In this document: positions 17,042-26,197 of the stretch, one piece after another | Layout: each line of letters begins with the position of its first letter | Numbering within the stretch: position 1 is the first letter of the stretch | Assembly: GCA_943787985.1 (NCBI GenBank) | Contig: CALSOO010000007.1 | Coordinates: 121,422-185,421, forward strand | Direction of reading: 5' to 3' | Length of the DNA: 64,000 nucleotides | Source: an uncultured Paracoccaceae bacterium | GTDB lineage: Bacteria; Pseudomonadota; Alphaproteobacteria; Rhodobacterales; Rhodobacteraceae | Made by a program: the position numbers and the translations under genes | The notes under the pieces: model-generated | The model's database searches: none | The model's input: the letters and a program-made list of their open reading frames with translations, nothing else | Told to the model about the DNA's origin: nothing

Positions 17042-18562
17042 TTACCTTTGTTGTGTGTCGTGCAAATCGTGGTCGATGTCAGCTTCGGCCAGTCTGGTTT
17101 TGTGCTCTTTGACCAACGTGCGGATGTGCATGGCGATCACCAGCAGGATCATCAGGGCCAGAATAGCCGCAATCGGGCGTTCCACGAAATCAAGCGGGGT
17201 TTTGACCCGCACCATGGACGAGCGCAGTTTGACTTCCATAATCCCGCCAAGGACCATGCCCAGAATGATCGGAACCAGCGGCAGGTTGAGCCGCTTGAGG
17301 ACCAACCCAAGTAGTCCGAACGCAGATGCGATCACACAATCCACCACAGAGTTGCGCAGCGAATACACCCCGACAAAGCTGAGGATCAGAATGATCATCC
17401 CAAGGAACCGCGTCGGCACTTGGATGATCTTGGTCAACAGATTGGTGGAAAAGATCAGAAAGACCATCACAATCACATTCAGCAACAGCATCGCGATATA
17501 AAGGGCATAGACGAAATCGAGCTGGTTCTGAAACAGTTGCGGTCCGGGGATCACGTTGTGCACGTAGAACACGGACAACATCATGGCCGTCAGGGCTTCA
17601 CCCGGAATACCAAGGGCCAGAAGCGGGATCATCGCGGCGGCGGGCACCGCGTTGTTGGCGGCTTCGGATGCGATCAACCCTTCGGGAGCGCCGTCGCCAA
17701 ACAGCTCGGGCGTTTTGGATTGTTTGCGTGCGTAAGTGTAGGACAGGAATTGCGCCGTAAACTCGCCCACACCCGGAACCATGCCCATCAACACGCCAAA
17801 GCTGCCAGCGGCTGTGGCGACTTTGCGGTAAACCCACAGCTCCTTCATGCCGGACAGGATCGATCCGGTGATGGGTTGGGGTTCGGGTGTGTTGTCTTTG
17901 TCGGTGAGCAACAAGAACGCCTGGCTCAGTGCGAACAGTCCGAGCACCACAACGATCAGGTTGAAGCCCCCTGTCAGCCAGCTTTGATCGAAGGTCATGC
18001 GTTGGTTGTATTTCACATCCAGACCGACAGTGTGCAGCAAGATGCCGAACGCCGCGAGCATCCCTGCTGCAAACACTTGGCCACGGTGCGCCAGAACCAC
18101 AAGGATGATGCCCAACAATGCGGCGAGGAAGATCTCGCGACTGCCGAAATGCGGGGCGATCAAAGCAAGAAGGGGGGACAGCAGGATCAGGCACAAAATG
18201 CCAAAAACCCCGCCCCAAAAGGACGCGCCATAGGCCAGTGCCAAAGCACGGCGCGCTTCGCCCCGTTTGGTCATGGGATAGCCGTCATAGGTGGTCAGCG
18301 CATTCACCGCTGTTCCGGGGGTATTGATCAGGATTGCAGGCAATGCGCCGCCGTACATGGATGAGCCGTAAATGCCCAACAGGATGGTCAGCCCCACAAT
18401 AGGATCAAGGGAGAAGGTCGCAGGCAGCAATATCGCAATCGCCACTGCCGCCCCCACACCGGGGATCGCGCCAATGATAACGCCACCGATGGACCCGATG
18501 AGCAAAGCAGCCATCACATCCCACCGCATCAACAACTCTACGCCTGAAAGAATCGTGTCCAT
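17042..18562 (-). CDS. tctA: Tripartite tricarboxylate transporter permease TctA, second copy
   Basis: A 506 aa large TTT permease, paralogous to the one at 8784 but clearly diverged. Landmarks are GVIIGAIPGVGAAVAIAILLPATF near the N-terminus (split between two helices), MVPGVGEFTAQFLSY, and EAANNAVPAAAMIPLLALGIPGE. It sits between tctB (upstream) and the aldehyde dehydrogenase (downstream), all on the minus strand with gaps of 7-9 bp, so it is one operon. Confidence 0.94.
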   Translation of the reverse strand: MDTILSGVELLMRWDVMAALLIGSIGGVIIGAIPGVGAAVAIAILLPATFSLDPIVGLTILLGIYGSSMYGGALPAILINTPGTAVNALTTYDGYPMTKRGEARRALALAYGASFWGGVFGILCLILLSPLLALIAPHFGSREIFLAALLGIILVVLAHRGQVFAAGMLAAFGILLHTVGLDVKYNQRMTFDQSWLTGGFNLIVVVLGLFALSQAFLLLTDKDNTPEPQPITGSILSGMKELWVYRKVATAAGSFGVLMGMVPGVGEFTAQFLSYTYARKQSKTPELFGDGAPEGLIASEAANNAVPAAAMIPLLALGIPGEALTAMMLSVFYVHNVIPGPQLFQNQLDFVYALYIAMLLLNVIVMVFLIFSTNLLTKIIQVPTRFLGMIILILSFVGVYSLRNSVVDCVIASAFGLLGLVLKRLNLPLVPIILGMVLGGIMEVKLRSSMVRVKTPLDFVERPIAAILALMILLVIAMHIRTLVKEHKTRLAEADIDHDLHDTQQR

Positions 18563-18571
18563 AAGGCGTCC

Positions 18572-19108
18572 TTAAAAATAGGTCAGCATGAAGGAGCGTG
18601 CGGCTGTCGGCAGATACTCATAGATCTGACCTCCGGGCACTTTCACCTGCAGGAATGTTTTGAAAACCAGCACGACACCGATTGCGAAAAGCGTGGCCGC
18701 GCCAAGGTATTTCGCTTGCCGGTAGCCAAGGCGCGAGGTCAGGGCGAGCGCGAAAATAATAGTGCTGGGCAGATAGCCAAGGCGGGGGACCATCAGGACA
18801 TAGACCATGAACCACACCGCAAACTCGACAGAGCGGATCCAGAACCCGACTTCGCGCCAGCGCCCTGCAATCACGGGTGAGGCCAGGGATGATACAAGAT
18901 GCAGGGCCGAGAAAACGAGCATGCAAATGACCGAAACATAAGGCCAGAATGCAGGTTCGGAGAAGATTTTGGAACTGGTCCATTTGACCTGACTGCCAAG
19001 GCTGGCAGCCATCGCGATGGAGAACACAAGAAAGACAATCGCAAACACAAGATCGCCGGGACGGCGGTAGCGTTTGAACAGGTCTTGGAGCGTTTTGGCT
19101 TTGATCAC
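18572..19108 (-). CDS. tctB: Tripartite tricarboxylate transporter TctB, second copy
   Basis: A 178 aa protein with four hydrophobic segments, encoded between tctC and tctA of the second TTT system. The charged N-terminus (KTLQDLFKRYRRPGD) is cytoplasmic by prediction. The assignment rests on topology and position, as TctB proteins share little sequence. Confidence 0.88.
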   Translation of the reverse strand: MIKAKTLQDLFKRYRRPGDLVFAIVFLVFSIAMAASLGSQVKWTSSKIFSEPAFWPYVSVICMLVFSALHLVSSLASPVIAGRWREVGFWIRSVEFAVWFMVYVLMVPRLGYLPSTIIFALALTSRLGYRQAKYLGAATLFAIGVVLVFKTFLQVKVPGGQIYEYLPTAARSFMLTYF

Positions 19109-19184
19109 GTTGCTCTCCGGTCGTCATGTGGCAAAATGGCCGGCACCACATGTGCCGGCCATTGCAGTCATTGCGCGGCCGGAT

Positions 19185-20120
19185 TTACTCCAAGGCGGCG
19201 TTGATTTTGCCCATTGCGGCGATGTCAGCTTCGATGCGGGCTGTGGAGTCTTCGGCGGACTGCCAATAGACCAAAGCACCGGTTTCGGCGGCCAGCTTTT
19301 GGGCGCGCTCGGACTTCATCGTTTCGGACGCAACCGCGATGATTTTCTCACGGACATCTGCAGGCGTGTCTTTGTTCACGAACAAACCATTCCACAATGC
19401 GATGTTCAGGTCGGGTGCGAGTTCCGCAACTGTGGGTGCATCAGGCGTGAGGGGAATGCGCTCTTCTCCGATAGAGGCCAGTACCTTGACCTTGTCGAGG
19501 CAGGGCAGAACCAACTGCAGCGTCGTGTTGATCACGTCCACATCACCAGAGGCAAGCGTGTTGCAATCCAGTGCATCAAACGCCGCGTCTGACGCATAAG
19601 AGAACCCTTTGGCCTTGGCGAGGGCGAGGGTCACTTTGGTGGGGACCAATGGTGCCCCGAAGTGGCCCAGAACAACGTCGTTTTCTTTGGCGTGTGCCGC
19701 CAGACCGTCGATATCGTCGTATGGGGCATTTTCACCCGCGACGATGACGAAAGGGTAGGTCAAGAAGGTGCCAAGAGGCTCAAACGGGTTCGGGCTTAGC
19801 TCTGGAATGCCAATGTTCGGACCGACAACAGGGACGGCAATGATGAAAGAGCCAACCGTGTAGCCATCCGCAGGTGCGTTCGCGACGTCAATCGCGCCGG
19901 GGAAAGGGCCGCCGCCGCCGCCGGGCTTGTTCACAACAGCTGCCGGAACGCCGTATTTGGCTTGGAAGTCTTCAGCGATCATGCGCGTCAGCACGTCTTC
20001 GAGGTCACCGGGAGGCCATGGAACGACAAACTCGACTGGTTTTTCTGGATATTCGGCAGCTGCGACGCCAGGCAGAATGGCGGCCAGTGCTGCGACTCTT
20101 GCGATCAGTGTCTTTTTCAT
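19185..20120 (-). CDS. tctC: TctC-type solute-binding protein, second copy
   Basis: A 311 aa binding protein with a Sec signal peptide (MKKTLIARVAALAAILPGVA, cleaved near AAAEYPE). Mature motifs are YPEKPVEFVVPWPPGDLED and VVNKPGGGGGPFPGAIDVA. The acidic LED where many Bug proteins have TD may shift ligand preference toward compounds with a positive charge; that is speculation. It is the first gene of the minus-strand operon and faces the aminotransferase gene across a promoter region with a strong inverted repeat. Confidence 0.92.
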   Translation of the reverse strand: MKKTLIARVAALAAILPGVAAAEYPEKPVEFVVPWPPGDLEDVLTRMIAEDFQAKYGVPAAVVNKPGGGGGPFPGAIDVANAPADGYTVGSFIIAVPVVGPNIGIPELSPNPFEPLGTFLTYPFVIVAGENAPYDDIDGLAAHAKENDVVLGHFGAPLVPTKVTLALAKAKGFSYASDAAFDALDCNTLASGDVDVINTTLQLVLPCLDKVKVLASIGEERIPLTPDAPTVAELAPDLNIALWNGLFVNKDTPADVREKIIAVASETMKSERAQKLAAETGALVYWQSAEDSTARIEADIAAMGKINAALE

Positions 20121-20424
20121 TGGTGGACTCCCTTTTTATTGTTCGGTTCATTATTTGCACCGATGGTGTAAATTATATTGCCGCGCCAAAAATCTTCTGT
20201 CAACAATGGCGACCAATGATGTGGTGCATTTTTGAATGTGCCGCCGATGGGTGGGACGTGCCGTATCGTTATGAAATTTAATAACCTATTGAAAAAGTTA
20301 TTAAATTTTGTGGCTAGCAACCAGTTTTGTCTAAAAAGACAGGCGGGACGCACGCGGTGCAACAGCGAGGGGATCACCTTGCTTGTCCGAATCATCCAGT
20401 CACGCAACACGAAAGGATACGCCC
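20121..20424. promoter_or_regulatory. Divergent promoter region with perfect 12-bp inverted repeat
   Basis: A gene-free 304 bp between the divergent tctC and aminotransferase genes. It contains a perfect inverted repeat, AAATTTAATAAC (20274-20285) and GTTATTAAATTT (20297-20308), 11 bp apart, in a strikingly AT-rich patch. Length and symmetry fit the operator of a dimeric regulator acting on both operons. AAAGGA at about 20412 is the ribosome-binding site for the aminotransferase. Confidence 0.6.
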
Positions 20425-21777
20425 GTGAAAGACGACAATTTCCTCAAGGAAAACAACGCGCGCCACATGTGGCACCCCATGGCGCATCCTGCCGAGAGCA
20501 TGAAAAACACGCCGACAATCATCACAGGCGCCAAAGGCGTGCGCATCACGGATGTGGACGGTCACGAAACGATCGATGCGGTTGGCGGGCTTTGGAACGT
20601 GAACCTTGGCTACTCTGCTCAGGGGATCAAAGACGCGATTTCACAGCAGCTTGAGCAGTTGCCCTACTACGCGACCTTCCGTGGCACATCCAACGATGCA
20701 ATTATTGAACTCAGCTATATGCTCAGCGCGTTTTTCGCCCCTGATGGATTGACGCGGGCCTTCTTTACCTCTGGCGGGTCTGACAGCGTCGAGATCGCAT
20801 TGCGCCTTGCCCGCCAGTATCACAAAATTCGCGGTGAAGCGGGCCGCACCAAGTACCTGAGCTTGAAAAAAGGGTACCACGGCACGCACACAGGCGGCGC
20901 ATCCGTCAATGGGAACGCCAACTTCCGGACGGCCTATGAGCCGCTCATGGCGGGATGTCACCACATTCCGGCACCCTACACCTACCGGAACCCTTTCAAT
21001 GAAACCGACCCCGCAAAGCTGGCGCAACTGTGCTTGCAAGCTCTTGAGGACGAGATCGCCTTTCAAGGGGCCGGAACCATTGCTGCGTTCATCATGGAAC
21101 CTGTCCTGGGGGCGGGTGGCGTCATTGTTCCACACGAAAGCTTCATGCCTGGCGTGCGCGAAATCTGCGATCGCAACGGTATTTTGTTGATCGCGGACGA
21201 GGTGATCACGGCTTACGGGCGTACGGGGTCGTGGTCCGGTTCGCGCCATTGGGGGGTCAAGCCGGACTTCTCTTGTACGGCCAAAGCGATCACCAACGGG
21301 TACTTTCCGTTCGGGGCCGTGATGATTGCGGAGCATGTGGTTGCAACCTTCGAGAACGACACCGAAGGCAAAGCATTCATTGGCAGCGGGTATACGTATT
21401 CCGGACATCCTGTCGGAGCCGCGGCAGCAATCGCGTGTCTGAAAGAAACAGAAAAACTGCAGGTCCACGTCAACGCGGCAGCACGCGGGACCGAGATGAT
21501 GGCGGGTCTGCTGGAGTTGGCAAAATCCCACGATATCATCGGGGACGTACGTGGTGGCCAAGGTCTGATGAGCGCCCTTGAGCTGGTGTCGGATCGCGAG
21601 GCGAAAACCCCGCTTGGAAAAGAGGCCATCGCGCGGGTGCACAAGGCGACCTATGATGCAGGCGTCATGGTGCGGGTCTCTGGTCCGAACCTGATCCTGT
21701 CTCCGCCTTTGATCCTCACAGCCCAAGACGTCTCGGACGTGCTGCGCGCTGTAGATACAGGCCTCGGGGCCGCTTGA
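20425..21777 (+). CDS. Class III pyridoxal-phosphate aminotransferase
   Basis: A 450 aa omega-amino acid/amine:pyruvate type transaminase. Visible features are the N-terminal MWHPMAHP, the cofactor-phosphate loop FTSGGSDSVEIALRLA, the PLP-stacking aspartate in LIADEVITAYGRTG, and the Schiff-base lysine in CTAKAITNGYFPFGA. The GTG at 20425 with AAAGGA upstream is preferred to a TTG at 20383. Related Roseobacter enzymes accept beta-alanine, taurine and broad amines, so the substrate is open. The divergent TctABC and aldehyde dehydrogenase fit a transaminate-then-oxidise pathway. Confidence 0.92.
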   Translation: MKDDNFLKENNARHMWHPMAHPAESMKNTPTIITGAKGVRITDVDGHETIDAVGGLWNVNLGYSAQGIKDAISQQLEQLPYYATFRGTSNDAIIELSYMLSAFFAPDGLTRAFFTSGGSDSVEIALRLARQYHKIRGEAGRTKYLSLKKGYHGTHTGGASVNGNANFRTAYEPLMAGCHHIPAPYTYRNPFNETDPAKLAQLCLQALEDEIAFQGAGTIAAFIMEPVLGAGGVIVPHESFMPGVREICDRNGILLIADEVITAYGRTGSWSGSRHWGVKPDFSCTAKAITNGYFPFGAVMIAEHVVATFENDTEGKAFIGSGYTYSGHPVGAAAAIACLKETEKLQVHVNAAARGTEMMAGLLELAKSHDIIGDVRGGQGLMSALELVSDREAKTPLGKEAIARVHKATYDAGVMVRVSGPNLILSPPLILTAQDVSDVLRAVDTGLGAA

Positions 21778-21813
21778 CCCAATTAAAACCGCAGGCCTCG
21801 GAGACCTATAAAG

Positions 21814-23049
21814 ATGACAGATAAGACCATTCTGATCGTGGGCACTTACGACACGAAAAACGATGAACTGGATTACATGGCGCAGCGCATTTCAGCGCTG
21901 GGCGGTGGGGTCCTGAGAATGGATATTTCCGTGCTGGGGGATCCGGCGACACCGACGGATATCTCCAAACACGCTGTGGCCGAGGCTGCTGGAAGCTCTA
22001 TCCAGGCGGCCACCGACAGCGGTGATGAAAACACGGCGATGCAGATCATGGCCCGTGGTGCGAGCGCTTTGGCGCGGGCGCAGTTTGATGCGGGCAAGTT
22101 CGATGGTGTGGTGATTCTGGGCGGCACAATGGGCACCGATGTGGCGCTTGATGTGTGTCAGGCATTGCCGCTTGGTGTTCCGAAATACGTGGTTTCGACT
22201 GTGTCCTTCTCTCCGATCATACCGCCAGAGCGTTTGTCAGCGGACATTCAGATGATCCTGTGGGCGGGGGGGCTGTATGGCCTCAACTCTGTGTGCAAAG
22301 CATCGCTATCCCAAGCGGCTGGCGCTGTCCTTGGGGCCGCACGCGCAGTGGAGATGCCCGGTTACGACAAGCCGTTGGTGGGCATGACGTCGTTGGGGTC
22401 ATCGTGCTTGACGTACATGAAGAAATTGAAACCAGCGCTCGAAGACCGTGGTTTTGAAGTGGCGATTTTCCACGCTACGGGAATGGGCGGCATGGCTTAC
22501 GAGAGCATCGCGGCCGAGGGCGGGTTTGCTTGCGTCATGGACTTTGCCTTGCCCGAGTTGGGGAACCTGATGGCGGGGTCTGTGATCCACGGGGGGGCAG
22601 ACCGGATGCTTAATGCTGGACGGGCCGGGATCCCGCAAATCGTGGCCCCCGGCTGTTTGGATCTGATTGATTTTGCAGGGTGGCAAGACATTCCCGAGCG
22701 CTACAGCGATCGCCCGTTTCACGAGCACAACCGGCTGATCAAATCCTCTGGCCTGAACGCCAAAGAGCGGCGCGAAACTGCGCGCGAAGTGGCAAAGCGC
22801 CTGCTTGCCTCAGACGCAACGGCCCATGTGATCCTGCCCACTCAAGGCATTGAGGAATGGGACAAGCCAGGCGATGTAGCGCATGATCCAGAGGCCTTTG
22901 CGGAATTCTGCGATGAAATGCGCAAGGTCATGACAGACCCACTCGGCTTTACCGAAGTCGATTGCCACATCAACGATCAAGAGTTCGTAGACGCCGCTTT
23001 GTGCATCTTTGACGGATGGGTCGCGGACGGGACCGTGAAAACCGGCTAG
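21814..23049 (+). CDS. Tm-1-like ATP-binding protein (UPF0261)
   Basis: A 411 aa protein of the UPF0261/Tm-1-like family, named after the tomato mosaic virus resistance protein. The family start ILIVGTYDTKNDELDYM is clear, as are GGTMGTDVALDV, SFSPIIPPERLSADIQM and PGCLDLIDF. Its bacterial function is not established. It follows the aminotransferase by 36 bp in the same direction, so it probably belongs to the same catabolic operon. Confidence 0.88.
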   Translation: MTDKTILIVGTYDTKNDELDYMAQRISALGGGVLRMDISVLGDPATPTDISKHAVAEAAGSSIQAATDSGDENTAMQIMARGASALARAQFDAGKFDGVVILGGTMGTDVALDVCQALPLGVPKYVVSTVSFSPIIPPERLSADIQMILWAGGLYGLNSVCKASLSQAAGAVLGAARAVEMPGYDKPLVGMTSLGSSCLTYMKKLKPALEDRGFEVAIFHATGMGGMAYESIAAEGGFACVMDFALPELGNLMAGSVIHGGADRMLNAGRAGIPQIVAPGCLDLIDFAGWQDIPERYSDRPFHEHNRLIKSSGLNAKERRETAREVAKRLLASDATAHVILPTQGIEEWDKPGDVAHDPEAFAEFCDEMRKVMTDPLGFTEVDCHINDQEFVDAALCIFDGWVADGTVKTG

Positions 23050-23086
23050 AGGATCATGCCGGCCCACTCGGCCCCTTGATGCGGGA

Positions 23087-23995
23087 TCAGTCGCCGAGTT
23101 TCTTGTGCACTTCTTCGAGGTCAATCTCGCCAATAGGAAGTTTGTTGGCGGGGTTTTCGAAGTCATATTTGAAAACATCAAAGTCGCGTTTGAAGATTTC
23201 GTAAACCAGATGCATCGACATGTCGTCGAAATAGTCCTCAACAGGATGCGCCCGCTTGGGTCCATGACCTTCGCTTTCGTTAAAGCGTGGAATCGTTGCG
23301 AGGTCCAAAGCATGCGGCGTCTTGATAGACGCTAGAACGTCAGCCATGCCTTCGTTGAATTTCTCGGTCCAGATGATTTTGTCATAGGTCCCGCCGTTCA
23401 CGATGTAGGTGCTGACATGGCCAGACATTGCGGACCAGTGGATGTCTGGGTCCATAGGGCGCCGCCAGCGGATGGTGTCACGGGCAAACAGCAAAAAGCG
23501 GCGGAAGGATTTGATCTGGTCAAACTCTTGCTTGCCATCGTCGCCGCCAACTTCGATGCCGTATTTCTGGACCAGCAAGGGGACCAAATTTCCACGATAG
23601 CGGCGGCCGTTGCGCTGGATGCCGCAAATCTTGTCAAAGAAGGATGACAGGATTCGGGTGTATGGGTTGCGCACACAAGTAAAGGCGTAAGACTGGTGGG
23701 CCTGCACATTTGATGTGATCAGTGGCTGGCTTTGCTCAAGCGCCCATTTGTGCATTCCGTCTTGCGCATCATGGATGTCGCCGTCGAAAAATTCACCATG
23801 ATCAGAGTAATACATGATTTGACCGATGGTAGAGCAGGCGCATTTGGGCACCACACGGTAAACCATGCTTTCGGTTTCTGTCATCCACGTCCCGGGAAAG
23901 CCCATTTCACTCGTCCTCTTTATGCTTTTAAGCGCTGTTTTATCGGCAACAGTTTTCTTATCCATGAAAAAAGCAAAAAAATGCTGTTTATTCAA
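23087..23995 (-). CDS. Sulfotransferase family 2 (PAPS-dependent)
   Basis: A 302 aa cytoplasmic sulfotransferase. The 5'-phosphosulfate loop is PKCACSTIGQI at residues 50-60, and the 3'-phosphate motif is TCVRNPYTRILSSFF further on, both typical of the Sulfotransfer_2 family that sulfates polysaccharides. There is no signal or membrane segment. It is divergent from a glycosyltransferase gene at 24055, so the pair may modify a surface polysaccharide. Confidence 0.88.
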   Translation of the reverse strand: MNKQHFFAFFMDKKTVADKTALKSIKRTSEMGFPGTWMTETESMVYRVVPKCACSTIGQIMYYSDHGEFFDGDIHDAQDGMHKWALEQSQPLITSNVQAHQSYAFTCVRNPYTRILSSFFDKICGIQRNGRRYRGNLVPLLVQKYGIEVGGDDGKQEFDQIKSFRRFLLFARDTIRWRRPMDPDIHWSAMSGHVSTYIVNGGTYDKIIWTEKFNEGMADVLASIKTPHALDLATIPRFNESEGHGPKRAHPVEDYFDDMSMHLVYEIFKRDFDVFKYDFENPANKLPIGEIDLEEVHKKLGD

Positions 23996-24054
23996 TCCGT
24001 CTTCACCCTTATCTAAGTAAACAATGAGGCGTAAAGGGGCAGTTCGTTTCTAAA

Positions 24055-25632
24055 ATGGCAAAAATCGCCTACATATTGCTATGTCACAAGGATCCGGAAG
24101 CGATCATCAAGCAAGCGCAGCGGTTGACTGCTGCGGGCGACTACATGTCGATTCACTTTGATTCACGCGCAAACCCCGATCATTTCGCCCAAATCAAAGA
24201 TGCCCTGAAACACAACGACCACGTCACTTACGCCCACAAACGCATTAAATGCGGATGGGGGGAATGGTCGCTGGTTCAGGCAACATTATACGCGGTCGAA
24301 TCTGCCGTTGACGCATTTCCGCGCGCCACCCACTTTTACATGCTGTCGGGCGATTGCATGGCCGTGAAGTCGGCGGAGTACACACACAAGTTTCTGGACG
24401 AGAACGACGCGGACTTTATCGAAAGCTTTGACTACTTTGAAAGCGACTGGATCAAGACAGGCATGAAGGAAGAGCGGCTGATTTATCGCCATTTCTTCAA
24501 TGAACGCACGCAAAAGTGGCGGTTTTACACCTCGTACCACATGCAACAGCGTTTGGGGATCACGCGCAAAATTCCCGAAGACATCCAAGTCATGATCGGC
24601 AGTCAGTGGTGGTGTTTGCGCCGGAACACGGTGGAGTGGGTGCTTGATTTCACCCGTCAACGCAAAGACGTAATGCGCTTTTTTCGCACCACTTGGATCC
24701 CCGACGAGACGTTCTTCCAGACCATCGTGCGCCACGTTGTGCCCGAAAACGAGATCAGAACCCGGACTTTGACGTTCTTGTTGTTCACGGATTACGGGAT
24801 GCCGGTGACGTTTTATGACGATCACTATGATCTTTTGCTCAGTCAGGATTTCCTGTTTGCGCGCAAAATCAGCCCCGAAGCCAAAGACCTCAAGCGCAGG
24901 CTTGGCTTGTTGTACGCTGCGCAAGGTGTGCAGTTCAAAATTTCGAACGAAGGCACAAGCCTGTTCAAGTTCCTGTCAGGGCGGGGCCGAATCGGGCGTC
25001 GTTTTTCCACGCGGTTCTGGGAAACGGAAAGCACCTTGGGACGTGAACGCGAGTTGATGATCGTGGTCTGCAAAAAATGGCATGTGGCCAAGCGCGTGCT
25101 TGAACGGATCAGGCAAGTCACCAATGTGCCCGCCCTTGAGTATATCTTCAACGAAGAGGACACGCCGCTTCCGGACCTTGGTGGGATCCAGAAGACGCTG
25201 GGGAAACGAACGCGCCACCGTCGTGCGTTGATGCGGATGCTGTTTGATTATTTCGAAACAGATCGCTTGATCGTGTGCATGGACCCGGCCAACATCGAGT
25301 TGTTACAGGACTTTGCGGGGGACCGTTCCGTGACGCGGATGCTAGAGATCGAGTGCGGTTTTTCGGACGATTACTTGATCGGGCACGCTATGCGGGTTGG
25401 TCTGGCGGGGGTGCAAACCTCTTCTGACACACTGGAACGGCTGCTGCCGACGATCCGCAATGACATGACCCATGAAAGCGACCAAATCAGGGATGCAGGG
25501 TTCGAGCATCTTTTGCGGATACGTGAAGGGGCCGAAATGGACGACAATGCCGAAGCTTTGGCCAGCTTCCTTAAGATCGGGCAGGACAAAGGCCGCGAAA
25601 TCGTAAGTGCCGACTACTTGTTTGCCGACTAG
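24055..25632 (+). CDS. GT14 beta-1,6-N-acetylglucosaminyltransferase-like protein with C-terminal DUF5927/5928-type domain
   Basis: A 525 aa two-part protein. Residues 1 to about 250 form a core-2/I-branching (GT14) glycosyltransferase domain: IAYILLCHKDPE, the SIHFDSRANP aspartate region, and GSQWWCLRRNTVEWVLDF followed by PDETFFQTI with the catalytic glutamate. The second half (from about 300) has an alpha/beta character (LMIVVCKKWHVAKRVLERI and RLIVCMDPANIELL) and corresponds to a domain of unknown function seen in Rhodobacterales homologues. It is divergent from the sulfotransferase gene. Confidence 0.85.
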   Translation: MAKIAYILLCHKDPEAIIKQAQRLTAAGDYMSIHFDSRANPDHFAQIKDALKHNDHVTYAHKRIKCGWGEWSLVQATLYAVESAVDAFPRATHFYMLSGDCMAVKSAEYTHKFLDENDADFIESFDYFESDWIKTGMKEERLIYRHFFNERTQKWRFYTSYHMQQRLGITRKIPEDIQVMIGSQWWCLRRNTVEWVLDFTRQRKDVMRFFRTTWIPDETFFQTIVRHVVPENEIRTRTLTFLLFTDYGMPVTFYDDHYDLLLSQDFLFARKISPEAKDLKRRLGLLYAAQGVQFKISNEGTSLFKFLSGRGRIGRRFSTRFWETESTLGRERELMIVVCKKWHVAKRVLERIRQVTNVPALEYIFNEEDTPLPDLGGIQKTLGKRTRHRRALMRMLFDYFETDRLIVCMDPANIELLQDFAGDRSVTRMLEIECGFSDDYLIGHAMRVGLAGVQTSSDTLERLLPTIRNDMTHESDQIRDAGFEHLLRIREGAEMDDNAEALASFLKIGQDKGREIVSADYLFAD

Positions 25633-25714
25633 CCGCGAAGCGCGTTTCCAATCCCGAGGTTGGCTGCTACTGTGAAGCCACGCCCGTTCAGGGCACTGAC
25701 CCCCCTGAGGTTAC

Positions 25715-26197
25715 ATGACAATCGAACAGTCCAAGCGCCCCCTTACTGTTATCGGATGGCAGGAAGCCGTCGACCTACCGGACTTGGGGCTCACGAATAT
25801 AGTGGCTAAGATCGACACTGGCGCGCGCACATCAGCTTTGCACGCCGAAGACATCACGCGCTTTGAAAAAGACAACGTGCCGTGGGTGCGCTTTCACACG
25901 AAATTCGATGATGAAGCGCGCGACACTTGGGTGGAATGCCCTATCCACGATCAGCGCGAGATCAAGAACACGTCGGGGCAGCCCGAAGAGCGGATCGTGA
26001 TCCGCACCAAATTTCGCATCGCGCGGCGGGCCTGGACCATTGACGTGTCCTTGGCGGAACGTGGCGAGATGCAGTTTCGTATGATTGTGGGCCGGTTGGC
26101 GCTGCGCAATCATGCCATCGCGGTTCACACCCGCGCGCGGCATTTGACACAAAGGCCGGCAGAACGGCTTGAAACTGATGGGGAGGCGGAAACATGA
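25715..26197 (+). CDS. Retropepsin-like ATP-dependent zinc protease family protein (RimB-like)
   Basis: A 160 aa protein of the family once called ATP-dependent zinc protease (PF05618), now seen as retropepsin-like aspartic peptidases. The catalytic-type motif [13 protein letters not shown] (DTG) starts around residue 32, followed by a second strand-rich half ([12 protein letters not shown]). It overlaps rimK by 4 bp. In Pseudomonas the equivalent protein (RimB) is encoded with RimK and acts on the same glutamylation process. Confidence 0.88.
   Translation: MTIEQSKRPLTVIGWQEAVDLPDLGLTNIVAKIDTGARTSALHAEDITRFEKDNVPWVRFHTKFDDEARDTWVECPIHDQREIKNTSGQPEERIVIRTKFRIARRAWTIDVSLAERGEMQFRMIVGRLALRNHAIAVHTRARHLTQRPAERLETDGEAET

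Noticed and set aside
17420..18364. Plus-strand open frame (314 codons)
   Set aside because: Antisense to the second tctA.
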